From NCBI GenBank assembly GCA_040216765.1, contig JAVJON010000041.1:89543-153542 (forward strand): a DNA stretch of 64,000 nucleotides. The letters are read 5' to 3'. The notes beneath the pieces are model-generated. The model did no database searches, had not been told where the DNA came from, and saw only the letters and a list, made by a program, of their open reading frames with translations. This document shows positions 8,398-16,920 of this stretch, piece after piece (position 1 is the first letter of the stretch; every line of letters starts with the position of its first letter). Source of the DNA: Marinibaculum sp040216765. Its GTDB lineage: Bacteria > Pseudomonadota > Alphaproteobacteria > Ferrovibrionales > Ferrovibrionaceae. A program made the position numbers and the translations under genes.

Positions 8398-9279
8398 TCA
8401 ATCCTTCCGGATCTTGCGGCGCGGCCCGTCGGCCCCCGGGCCGCGGGAGATCTCCGAGGAATAGCGGAACTCGAAGCTGAGGCGGGTCTGGCTCATCCCC
8501 GGGCGTTCGACGGTCCGATGCGGGCAGAAGCCGTCGAAGACCAGCAGGTCGCCGGGCTCGAATGCCGGCTCCAGACCGCAAATCGGGCCTGGATAGCGCG
8601 CCAGTATCTCGTCCCGGATATAGCCCATCGGATAGCCGCCGGGGGCGGCGTCTTCCTCGTGCGGGAAGATTGCCGGCTTGCGCAGGGGATAGACCTGCAA
8701 ACCCGGTGCATCCTGGCCGCACCGGGTCAGCGGCACCCAGAAATTGATCCAGTTGCGGTCGAGCGCGGTGAACGACACGTCCTGGTGCAGCGGGACATGG
8801 CTCAGCGTCCGCGACGGCCGATGGCTGCGGAAACGCAGGGTGACCGGGTCGTGGATCGCTGGACCGCCGAAATACGCCTCCAGCACCTTTCCCCCGACAC
8901 CGTCCTCGACGATCTGGCGGGCGAGGGCGAGCAGTTCCGGAAAATTCTGGGAGACGCCCGGGGCAATCATGCCCAGATGGACCAGCCCCCGGTCGACCTC
9001 GGTCATGTCCGCGGCGGCCACTTCGGGCAGCCGCTGGAACGCCCGGGCGGTCCTGTCCAACGCATCGGCAATGACGCCGCTGCCGATGGCGCCTCGCAAA
9101 AGGACGACACCCGCGGTCGACAGGCACCGCGCCGCGGCCCGGTAGTCGGTCGGCCGGACAGTGATCTCGGCTTCCGTCAGCGGCGGCAGGGAAAGATCGA
9201 CGGTGTCGGTGCCTGCCTCGTCGGTCTGCGGGGGGACGCCCCGGTCCTCGGCTGGCTGGGGGTCAGCTGAACTGGTCAT
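8398..9279 (-). CDS. Phytanoyl-CoA dioxygenase (PhyH)-family 2OG-Fe(II) enzyme
   Basis: A 293-residue protein with the PhyH jelly-roll signature. The iron ligands are H165-x-D167 (HQDVSF) and H254 (CPHRTVERPG), and the 2-oxoglutarate-binding Arg is expected in RLSFEFRYS just after. Residues before 45 are acidic and low in conservation features. I chose ATG 9277-9279 because the frame is open far upstream but that extension is only the antisense shadow of the large plus-strand gene. No good ribosome binding site precedes it. PhyH-family enzymes hydroxylate lipids and natural products. Here, beside carbamoyl- and methyltransferases, it may hydroxylate the same small molecule or glycan. It is divergent from the giant GT41 gene. 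Confidence 0.83.
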   Translation of the reverse strand: MTSSADPQPAEDRGVPPQTDEAGTDTVDLSLPPLTEAEITVRPTDYRAAARCLSTAGVVLLRGAIGSGVIADALDRTARAFQRLPEVAAADMTEVDRGLVHLGMIAPGVSQNFPELLALARQIVEDGVGGKVLEAYFGGPAIHDPVTLRFRSHRPSRTLSHVPLHQDVSFTALDRNWINFWVPLTRCGQDAPGLQVYPLRKPAIFPHEEDAAPGGYPMGYIRDEILARYPGPICGLEPAFEPGDLLVFDGFCPHRTVERPGMSQTRLSFEFRYSSEISRGPGADGPRRKIRKD

Positions 9280-9480
9280 GCGGTCAACATCGATGAAGTC
9301 TTGGGCCCTGATTTCGCGACGAAGCGCACGACATCGGGCAGCGTCGTGCCGGCATTCCCCGGACCTGACGCCCGTTCCGGTCGTACCGTCTCGCGAGTGC
9401 CGGGACTCTATGCTATTGCACGGCGCCGAGTCCATCCGTTTGGCGCCATCGCCCGTACCCGTTTCCTGCCGGAATTTTTC

Positions 9481-12400
9481 ATGACGCTCGACGTCGCGAC
9501 AGCGCTCTTCACCGCCGGGCGCACCGAAGAAGCCCTTGCCCACTGCAAGCAGCATCTGTCCCGGAATCCTGACGATTCCGCCGCATGGGATCTGCTCGGG
9601 GCGATGCTCCACAACATGGGCCAGTACCGCCCGGCGATCGAGGCGCTGCGGCGGTCGCTGCAACTGAAGGCCGACGAGCCGCATGTCCTTGGCCATCTCG
9701 CCGCGGCGCTGAAGGGCGCCGGCGACCTGCCGGCTGCGGAAGCCGCGGCGCAGAAGGCGCTCCGGCTGCGACCCGACAACGAGGAGGTGCTGAACAGCTA
9801 CGGCAACCTCCTGAACGACATGCATCGGTCCTTCGAGGCCGAGGAGGTGTTCCGCAAGGCGATCGCGGCCAATCCCGCGAAGGGGACGCCCTACGGCAAC
9901 CTCGCCTACACCATGTTCCTGCTGGGCCGGAACAGCGAGGGCGAGGTCTATGCCCGCCGCGGCCTGCAGGTCGAACCCGACAGCGCGATGCTGCAGAACA
10001 GCCTGGGCAGCGCGGTGATGGGGCAGGACCGCCTGGTGGAAGCGGCGGCCTACTTCCGCAGGGCCGTGGAACTCGACCCCGGTTTCACGGTGGCCCACAG
10101 CAACCTGCTGTTCTGCCGGAACTACGATCCGGAGGCCTCCGCCGAGGACATTTTCGCCGACTATCGCGGCTGGGACGAGCTTCACGGCCTGCCCCTGGTC
10201 CCTGCCAGCCCGACATTCGAGAACGACCGCGATCCGGACCGCCGGATCCGGCTCGGCCTCGTTTCGCCGGACTTCCGCCGCCATGCGGCGAACTATTTCC
10301 TGGAACCGCTGCTCGAGGCGCATGACCGGCAGGAAGTCGAGCTTTTCCTCTACGGGATGGTGCCGTCCCCGGACAAGTATACGGAGCGCTACCAGGCCCT
10401 TGCCGCCGGCTGGCGCAACGTCATCGGGCTCGGCGACGAGGAGATGGCGGCGCGGATCCGCGAAGACCGGATCGACATCCTGGTGGATTTCGCCGGCCAT
10501 ACGGCCCGCAACCGGCTGAAGGTCTTTGCCCGTCGCCCGGCCCCGGTGATGGTCGCCTATCTGGTCGGGCTCGGCTACACCACCGGCATGTCCGTCTTCG
10601 ACGGCTTCTTCGCCGATGACGCCATGGCGCCGCCGGATGCCGCCCACCTTTTCAGCGAACCGGTTCTGCGCCTCAGCCGCTTTGCGATGACCTACCGCCC
10701 ACCGGAGGACATGCCGGCGATCGGCCCCCTGCCGGCGGCATCGGCCGGGCATGTCACCTTCGGATCGTTCTCGCGCACCGTGCGGATCAATGCCCGCGTG
10801 GTCCGGGCCTGGGCACGGATCCTGAAAGCCGTGCCGGACGCCAGGCTGATGCTCAACACCAAGGCCTTCGCGGAGGAGGAGACCCGGCAGACCTATCGCG
10901 ACATGTTCGCGCGCGAAGGTGTCGATCCGGGCCGGTTGCAACTGGTCTTCACGCAGCCCCAGACGGTGACCTGGGCGACCTACAACAAGATCGACATTGC
11001 GCTCGATCCGTTCCCGCACAATGCCGGCACGACCACGTTCGAAGCGCTCTGGATGGGCGTGCCGGTGATCAGCCGCATGGACCGGCCGTCGGTGGGCCGG
11101 TTCGGTGCCAGTATCCTGCATGCCCTCGGCCATCCGGAATGGCTGGCCGCCGACGACGAGGAATATGTCCGCTGTGCGGTGGCACTTGCCGCCGATATCG
11201 ATGGCCTGGCCAAGCTGCGCTCCGGCATGCGGGAGGCCATGCGGCGCTCTCCGCTGATGGATGCGCGCGGCCTTGCCCGCGAGATGGAGGGGCATTATCG
11301 CCGGCTCTGGCGTGGCTGGTGCACAGGCGAAACCGAGGCCCAGCCGGACATCCGGGCGGACCCGTTCCTGCTCTATCGCCGCTCGCAGGTGGGCGGCTCC
11401 CCGCCGGCCGCCGCGGACCCGCCGGCGGACTCGCCGGCGGGCTCACCGGCAGACCCCGGGGCGCAGGCCGCGCCGCCGCAGCGCCATGCCGCGATCGAGC
11501 AGCTGTTCACCGAAGGGCGTCATCGCGAGGCCCTGGCAGCGGCCGCCCGGACCTCGGCGGAGCATCCCGGCGATGTACGGATGCTGGTGCTTCTGGCGAA
11601 GGCATTCACCGCGCTCGATCGTCGGAGCGACGCCGCGGGCGTGCTGTGCCAGGCGCATGCGCTTGCCGACGGGGACGAGGCCATGCAGCGCGAGGTCGAC
11701 GCGCTGCGGTCGGCCGGGCCCGGCGCGGTCGCGGCGCCGCCATCGCCAGGGGGCGGGACCGCGCCGGACGATCCTTCCGCCTGCCGCCAGCGGGCGGAGG
11801 CCGCGCATGCCCAGGGACAGGTCGATGTCGCGGAGTCCTGGTACCGCCGCCTGCTGGCGCTGAAGCCCGACGATGCAGGTGCCGCGAACAACCTCGCCGC
11901 CATCATGCTGGATACAGGCCGGCCGGCGGAGGCACAGGCGTTCGCCGGGATTGCGGCCCGTCATGCGCCGGAGAGCCCCCAGGTGATCGGCAATCTTGCC
12001 ATGGCGCTCTGCGAACAGGCCGACCTGGCGAACGGCCTGCAGATGCTCCAGAAGCTGGTGGACGAGGGCCGGGCCTCGGCGCGCGTCCATGCAAACCTGC
12101 TGTTCGCCCAGAACTACGATCCGCAGCGCGACGCTGCCACGATCCGCCGGACGGCCGAGGGCTGGGCCGCCCGCCACGCGCCGGCCGGGGCGGTGCGGCA
12201 GGCGTTCGCGACGCCACCGCAACCGGCCGCGGGCCGGCGCCTGCGGGTGGGCTATGTTTCGCCGGACTTCCGGGTCCATGCCACCCTCAATTTCCTGTTG
12301 CCGATGCTGCAGGCGCACGACCGGACGGCGGTGGAGGTCCATCTTTACGCAGAAGTCCCGGCGCCCGATGCCGCCAGTGCCCTCTATCGCCAGGCCGCCG

Positions 12401-15400
12401 AGGGCTGGCACGACACCTGCGGCCGCGACGATGACGAGGTGGCGGCGCAGGTCCGGCAGGATGGAATCGATGTCCTTGTCGACCTTGCGGGGCATACCTC
12501 GTCCGCCCGCCTGGGCCTGTTCGCCAGGCGCGCCGCGCCGGTGCAGCTGACCTATCCGCTCGGCTTCGGCGCGTCGACCGGGCTTCGCCAGTTCGACGGG
12601 GTGATCGCCGATGCCTCCCTGGCGCCGCCCGGCAGCGACGCGGATTTCACCGAGCCCGTGCAGCGGCTGGACGGGGCGTGGAGCGCCTTTCGTCCGCAGA
12701 GCCCGTTCCCCAATGTCGGCCCGCTGCCGGCCGACCGGCAGGGTCACGTCACCTTCGGCTGCTTCAGCCGGACGATCCGCCTGAACGACCGGGTGCTGGA
12801 TGCCTGGGCCGCCATCCTGCAGGCCGTGCCGGGCAGCCGGCTGCTGCTGAACAACCGGGCATTCCAGGAGGCGCGCGTCCGCGCACGGTTCGCCGAGGGG
12901 TTCCGCCGGCGGCAGGTCGGGCCGGAGCGCCTGGACATGGTCTATGTCAGCCCGCAGGCCGCCAGCCTGAGCCACTACGGCCAGGTGGACATCACCCTCG
13001 ACCCCTTTCCGCATAGTGCAGCGACCACGGTGGCGGAGAGCCTGTGGATGGGGGTGCCGGTCGTGACCCTGCGCGGCGCGACCCCGGTCGGCCGCCTCGG
13101 TGCGGCGCTGCTGGATTCCGCCGGCCTGGAGTCCTGGGCCGCTTCCGACATTGCCGGCTATTGCGACATCGCGGTGCAGCTGGCCGCCGACCTGGACCGC
13201 CTGCGGGCCGCCCGGGCCGGCCTGCGCCAGCATCTGGCAGGCAGCCCGTTCGCCGACCATCGCGCCCTGGCCCGCCGGCTGGAAGCATTGTATCGGCGCC
13301 TGAGCGGCGCGGGCGGGCCCGCGCCCGATCCGCAGTCGGCGCCGCAGGGGGTGGCTGCCACGGACCTGCGCTCAGGGGTCTCGGCGCAACCGGACCCGGC
13401 ACCCGGTGCGGGCGCGGCGCAGGCGGATGAAGCGGTCCGGCAGGCGTCGGCGCTGCTTCATGCCGGCAAGGCCGCCCAGGCGCTGGCACTGATGAAGCCG
13501 CTGGTCGATGCCGGGGCGGCGGGCGAACCGGCGCTCTACCTGCTGCTCGTCGCGCTCGTGAAGTGCGATGCCGATGCGGAGCAGGGGCTGCCCTATGCCG
13601 ACCGGCTGGTGGCCCTCGCTCCGGACCGGCCGGACTACCACAATCTGCGGGGCGTCCTCCTGCGCCGGGCCGGCCGGCGGGCGGATGCGGAAGCCGCCTA
13701 TCGCCGGTCCATGTCGCTGGGCAGCGCGCCCGGCGAGGCGGACTTCAACCTCACCTTCGTCCTGACGGAGGACAAGCGCTACCGCGAGGCAGAGGAGTTG
13801 ATGGCCGCCTTCTGCGCACGGGCGCCGGACCGGGCCGATGCCTGGATCGCCCTCGGCCAGGCACGGCAGATGCAGATGAATACCCGCGGCGCGATCGAGG
13901 CCTATAAGCGCGGGCTGGCGCTGTCGCCAGACAATTACGAGGGCTGGAGCAATCTGTGCCCGATGTACGTGGTCCTGGAGGAATTCGAGGCGGCGGTCGA
14001 GGCGGGCAAGCGGGCAACCGCCCTGAAACCGGGCCAGAAGAAGGACCTGATCAATCTGGCTGTTGCGGAGTACCGGCTGTACAACCTCAAGGAATCGGAG
14101 GCGTATTGTCGCCAGGTCATCGAGATCTCGCCGAAATATCCGCTGGTCTGGAACAATCTGGCGAACATCTATCTCGACGAGGCCCGTTTCGACGAGGCGT
14201 TCGCGGCCTATCGGCGCGCCCTGGAATGCGACCCGCAGGGCTTCCAGCACAACAGCAACCTGCTGTTTGCCCTGAACTATGCCCCGGACATGACGGCCGA
14301 GGAGATCTTTGCCGAGTACCGCCAGTGGGATGAGCGCCATGCCCGCCCGCTGGTGTCCGCCATCGCCCGCCACGACAACGACCGCGACCCGTCGCGGCGG
14401 CTGCGCCTGGGCTATGCCTCGCCGGATTTCCGCAACCATGCCGCCCAGAACTTCCTGTTCCCGATGCTGGAAGGCCATGACCGCGAGGCGGTCGAACTGG
14501 TGCTCTATTCGGAATGCGCCGCGGTGGACGCGGTGACCGAACGCTACAAGGGACTGGCCGACGGCTGGCGGGAGACCTACGAGCTTTCGGACGACCAGCT
14601 GGCCGACCGGATACGGGCCGACCGGATCGATATCATGATCGACCTCGCCAGCCACACCGCGCATAACAGGTTGCGCGCGATGGTGCGCCGGCCGGCGCCG
14701 ATCTCCGTCTCGCTGCTGGTGGGGCTCGGCTATACGACCGGGATCTCGGCGATCGACTATTTCGTGGGCGATGTCGACATGACGCCGCCGGAAGCCGCCC
14801 ACCTGTTCGGCGAGACCCTGATCCGCCTGAACCGGTTCCCGATGGCCTATCGTGCGCGCGAGGGCATGATCCCGGTCAACGCCCTGCCGGCCCGGGATCG
14901 GGGCCATGTGACCTTCGGCAGCCTCAGCCGGACGCTGCGCCTGAACGACCATGTGATCGCGGCCTGGGCGAAGATCCTCCTGGCGGTGCCGGGCTCCCGC
15001 CTGATCCTGAACAACAAGCCCTACCAGGACCCTGCGGTGCGCGACCTGTTCCTGTCCCGCTTCACGGCCCATGGCGTCGATCCGGACCGGCTCACGATCT
15101 TCCGGGGCGGCGTCGACTATCGCGATATCGACATCGCGCTGGACCCCTGGCCGCACAATGCCGGGACGACGACCTTCGAGGCGCTGTGGTCCGGCGTGCC
15201 GGTCCTGTCGAAGCGCGACCGGCCGTCGGTCGGCCGGTTCGGCATCTCGATCCTCCGCGCACTGGAGATGTCGGACTGGGTGGCGGACGACACGGCCGGC
15301 TATGTGGCGCGCGCAGTCGCCGCGGCCGGCGACCTGGCGCATCTCGCCGATCTGCGGGCCGGGCTGCGCCAGCGCATGGCGGCATCGCCGCTCTGCGACG

Positions 15401-15519
15401 GCCGCGATCTGGCCGGGCAGATGGAAACCGCCTTCCGTGCCGCCTGGCAGCGCTGGTGCAGGGGCGAGGGCCCGGCCCCGATCACCATCCAGGCCGACGG
15501 GACGCCGCGGGTCGGCTGA
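9481..15519 (+). CDS. Giant triple-module TPR-GT41 (SPINDLY/OGT-like) glycosyltransferase
   Basis: A 2,012-residue protein built from three repeats of the same unit, TPR array plus GT41 catalytic region: TPRs about 1-215 with catalytic part 255-620; TPRs about 669-880 with catalytic part 919-1273; TPRs about 1313-1600 with catalytic part 1640-1993. Each catalytic part has a start motif of the SPDFRxHA type, a DLAGHT/DLASHT/DFAGHT block, and a nucleotide-sugar block (ALDPFPHNAGTTTFEALWMG or close). GT41 enzymes add GlcNAc or hexose to Ser/Thr/Asn of proteins. ATG 9481 follows the long upstream AT-richer gap. The loop equivalent to the eukaryotic catalytic Lys reads FGSFSRTVR, FGCFSRTIR and FGSLSRTLR, with Arg at that place. 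Likely cytoplasmic. Confidence 0.88.
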   Translation: MTLDVATALFTAGRTEEALAHCKQHLSRNPDDSAAWDLLGAMLHNMGQYRPAIEALRRSLQLKADEPHVLGHLAAALKGAGDLPAAEAAAQKALRLRPDNEEVLNSYGNLLNDMHRSFEAEEVFRKAIAANPAKGTPYGNLAYTMFLLGRNSEGEVYARRGLQVEPDSAMLQNSLGSAVMGQDRLVEAAAYFRRAVELDPGFTVAHSNLLFCRNYDPEASAEDIFADYRGWDELHGLPLVPASPTFENDRDPDRRIRLGLVSPDFRRHAANYFLEPLLEAHDRQEVELFLYGMVPSPDKYTERYQALAAGWRNVIGLGDEEMAARIREDRIDILVDFAGHTARNRLKVFARRPAPVMVAYLVGLGYTTGMSVFDGFFADDAMAPPDAAHLFSEPVLRLSRFAMTYRPPEDMPAIGPLPAASAGHVTFGSFSRTVRINARVVRAWARILKAVPDARLMLNTKAFAEEETRQTYRDMFAREGVDPGRLQLVFTQPQTVTWATYNKIDIALDPFPHNAGTTTFEALWMGVPVISRMDRPSVGRFGASILHALGHPEWLAADDEEYVRCAVALAADIDGLAKLRSGMREAMRRSPLMDARGLAREMEGHYRRLWRGWCTGETEAQPDIRADPFLLYRRSQVGGSPPAAADPPADSPAGSPADPGAQAAPPQRHAAIEQLFTEGRHREALAAAARTSAEHPGDVRMLVLLAKAFTALDRRSDAAGVLCQAHALADGDEAMQREVDALRSAGPGAVAAPPSPGGGTAPDDPSACRQRAEAAHAQGQVDVAESWYRRLLALKPDDAGAANNLAAIMLDTGRPAEAQAFAGIAARHAPESPQVIGNLAMALCEQADLANGLQMLQKLVDEGRASARVHANLLFAQNYDPQRDAATIRRTAEGWAARHAPAGAVRQAFATPPQPAAGRRLRVGYVSPDFRVHATLNFLLPMLQAHDRTAVEVHLYAEVPAPDAASALYRQAAEGWHDTCGRDDDEVAAQVRQDGIDVLVDLAGHTSSARLGLFARRAAPVQLTYPLGFGASTGLRQFDGVIADASLAPPGSDADFTEPVQRLDGAWSAFRPQSPFPNVGPLPADRQGHVTFGCFSRTIRLNDRVLDAWAAILQAVPGSRLLLNNRAFQEARVRARFAEGFRRRQVGPERLDMVYVSPQAASLSHYGQVDITLDPFPHSAATTVAESLWMGVPVVTLRGATPVGRLGAALLDSAGLESWAASDIAGYCDIAVQLAADLDRLRAARAGLRQHLAGSPFADHRALARRLEALYRRLSGAGGPAPDPQSAPQGVAATDLRSGVSAQPDPAPGAGAAQADEAVRQASALLHAGKAAQALALMKPLVDAGAAGEPALYLLLVALVKCDADAEQGLPYADRLVALAPDRPDYHNLRGVLLRRAGRRADAEAAYRRSMSLGSAPGEADFNLTFVLTEDKRYREAEELMAAFCARAPDRADAWIALGQARQMQMNTRGAIEAYKRGLALSPDNYEGWSNLCPMYVVLEEFEAAVEAGKRATALKPGQKKDLINLAVAEYRLYNLKESEAYCRQVIEISPKYPLVWNNLANIYLDEARFDEAFAAYRRALECDPQGFQHNSNLLFALNYAPDMTAEEIFAEYRQWDERHARPLVSAIARHDNDRDPSRRLRLGYASPDFRNHAAQNFLFPMLEGHDREAVELVLYSECAAVDAVTERYKGLADGWRETYELSDDQLADRIRADRIDIMIDLASHTAHNRLRAMVRRPAPISVSLLVGLGYTTGISAIDYFVGDVDMTPPEAAHLFGETLIRLNRFPMAYRAREGMIPVNALPARDRGHVTFGSLSRTLRLNDHVIAAWAKILLAVPGSRLILNNKPYQDPAVRDLFLSRFTAHGVDPDRLTIFRGGVDYRDIDIALDPWPHNAGTTTFEALWSGVPVLSKRDRPSVGRFGISILRALEMSDWVADDTAGYVARAVAAAGDLAHLADLRAGLRQRMAASPLCDGRDLAGQMETAFRAAWQRWCRGEGPAPITIQADGTPRVG

Positions 15520-15554
15520 CCGCCCGGCCCCTGCCGCGCGGCGCGACGGGGGGC

Positions 15555-16919
15555 CTACTGCTCGGTAAAGGCCTTGTCGAAGGTCTTGGTGATCGGGCTG
15601 AGGAAGTAGCTCAGGGCGGTGCGGTCGCCGGTGAGGATCTTGACCGTCACGGGCATGCCCGGTGCCAGCTCCACCTCGCCGAGCTTGGCCAGTTCTTCCT
15701 CCGGGACCACGACGGTCAGTTCGTAATACAGCCTGCCGACCTTCTCGTTCTCCTTGGCGTCGGCCGAGATGTCGATGATCTTGCCCATGATCCGCTCGGT
15801 GAAGCGGCTGCTGAACGCCGTGAACTGAACCTCCGCCTGCATGCCCGCATGGACATTGTCCACCGCGTCGGGCTCCAGGGCCGCCTTGACGATCAGGTTG
15901 CGTTCTTCCGGGACGATGTCCATCAGCGGCTGGCCGGGATTCACCACGCCGCCCTCGGTATGCATCGTCAGGCCCAGCACGCGGCCGCGGGTCGGGGCGC
16001 GGATGATGCTGCGGTCCAGGATGTCCTTGGATGCCACCAGCCGTTCGCTGAGCGCGAATGACTGGCTGCGCAGCTCGGCAAGCTTCTCCGACGCCTCGCT
16101 GATCCGGTTGTGCCGCAGGGAGATGATCTGCAGTTCGATCTCCGCCTTGGTTTCCTGGATCTGGGCGATCTTGCCGCGATACTCGCCGACCTGCCCCTGC
16201 AGCGACGCGAGGGAGCGCTCCAGGGCCCGGACCTTGGTCATCGGCGCATGGCCCTTGCGCTGCAGTTCCTTGGTACCCTGCAGTTCGTCCCGCAGCAGCG
16301 ACATCTGGCGATTCTGGGAGTCGATCTGCGCGTCCAGCCCGCCGATCTGTTCCTCAAGCTGCTTGCGGCGCTGCCCGAGGGTATCGACCTGGTTCAGCAA
16401 CAGGGTCCTGCGCGCCCTGAAGGCCTCCCGCTGCCCTGCGAGAATCCGCCGGATGTCCGCATTGTCCTGCGCGGCATCGACAAGCTTCGGCGGGAAGGTC
16501 ACCTCCTGGGCATCGACCTGCTCGGCCTCCAGCCTGGCGATCTGTGCCAGCATCGCGTTGTACTGTTCCTCCAGCAGGGCGTAGACGGCGGCGGCCTGGG
16601 TATCGTCCAGGACGACCAGCGGGTCGCCGGCAGCCACCTCGCTGCCCTCCTGGACCAGCAGCGACTTGACCACGCCGCCTTCCTTGTGCTGCACGGTCTT
16701 GCGATTGCCCTGGATCTCGACATTGCCGTTGGCAAAGGCGGAACTCGCCAGGGGGGCGATGGCCGCCCAGCCGACGAAGACCACGAAAAAGCCGAGGAAG
16801 ACGACGAGGCCGACCAGCGAGACCTTGCGCACCCCGTCGTTCAGGCCGTCGATCGGGTCCTTTTCGTCCTCGGCCTGCGCCGCGTCCGGCGGCGGCAGCA
16901 GCCGTTTCATGTCGGACAT
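15555..16919 (-). CDS. HlyD-family periplasmic adaptor of a type I secretion system
   Basis: A 454-residue membrane-fusion protein that bridges the inner-membrane ABC exporter and a TolC-like outer-membrane channel. A single N-terminal membrane helix (VSLVGLVVFLGFFVVFVGWAA) is followed by a barrel-sandwich half (GNVEIQGNRKTVQHKEGG), long coiled-coil segments rich in Glu, Gln, Leu and Arg from about 120 to 310, and the second half-motif (APTRGRVLGLTMHTEGGVV). The PrtE/RsaE-like C-terminus (ELAPGMPVTVKILTGDRTALSYFLSPI) is typical. ATG 16919 lies one base after the stop of the ABC gene, with GGAAGGAG at good spacing, so both are one operon. No outer-membrane partner is encoded in the window. Confidence 0.93.
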   Translation of the reverse strand: MSDMKRLLPPPDAAQAEDEKDPIDGLNDGVRKVSLVGLVVFLGFFVVFVGWAAIAPLASSAFANGNVEIQGNRKTVQHKEGGVVKSLLVQEGSEVAAGDPLVVLDDTQAAAVYALLEEQYNAMLAQIARLEAEQVDAQEVTFPPKLVDAAQDNADIRRILAGQREAFRARRTLLLNQVDTLGQRRKQLEEQIGGLDAQIDSQNRQMSLLRDELQGTKELQRKGHAPMTKVRALERSLASLQGQVGEYRGKIAQIQETKAEIELQIISLRHNRISEASEKLAELRSQSFALSERLVASKDILDRSIIRAPTRGRVLGLTMHTEGGVVNPGQPLMDIVPEERNLIVKAALEPDAVDNVHAGMQAEVQFTAFSSRFTERIMGKIIDISADAKENEKVGRLYYELTVVVPEEELAKLGEVELAPGMPVTVKILTGDRTALSYFLSPITKTFDKAFTEQ

Positions 16920-16920
16920 C

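Noticed and set aside
9280..11295. N-terminal extension of the PhyH-like gene by 672 codons
   Set aside because: The extension is antisense to the first GT41 module and unlike any PhyH protein. The ATG at 9279 restores normal family length.
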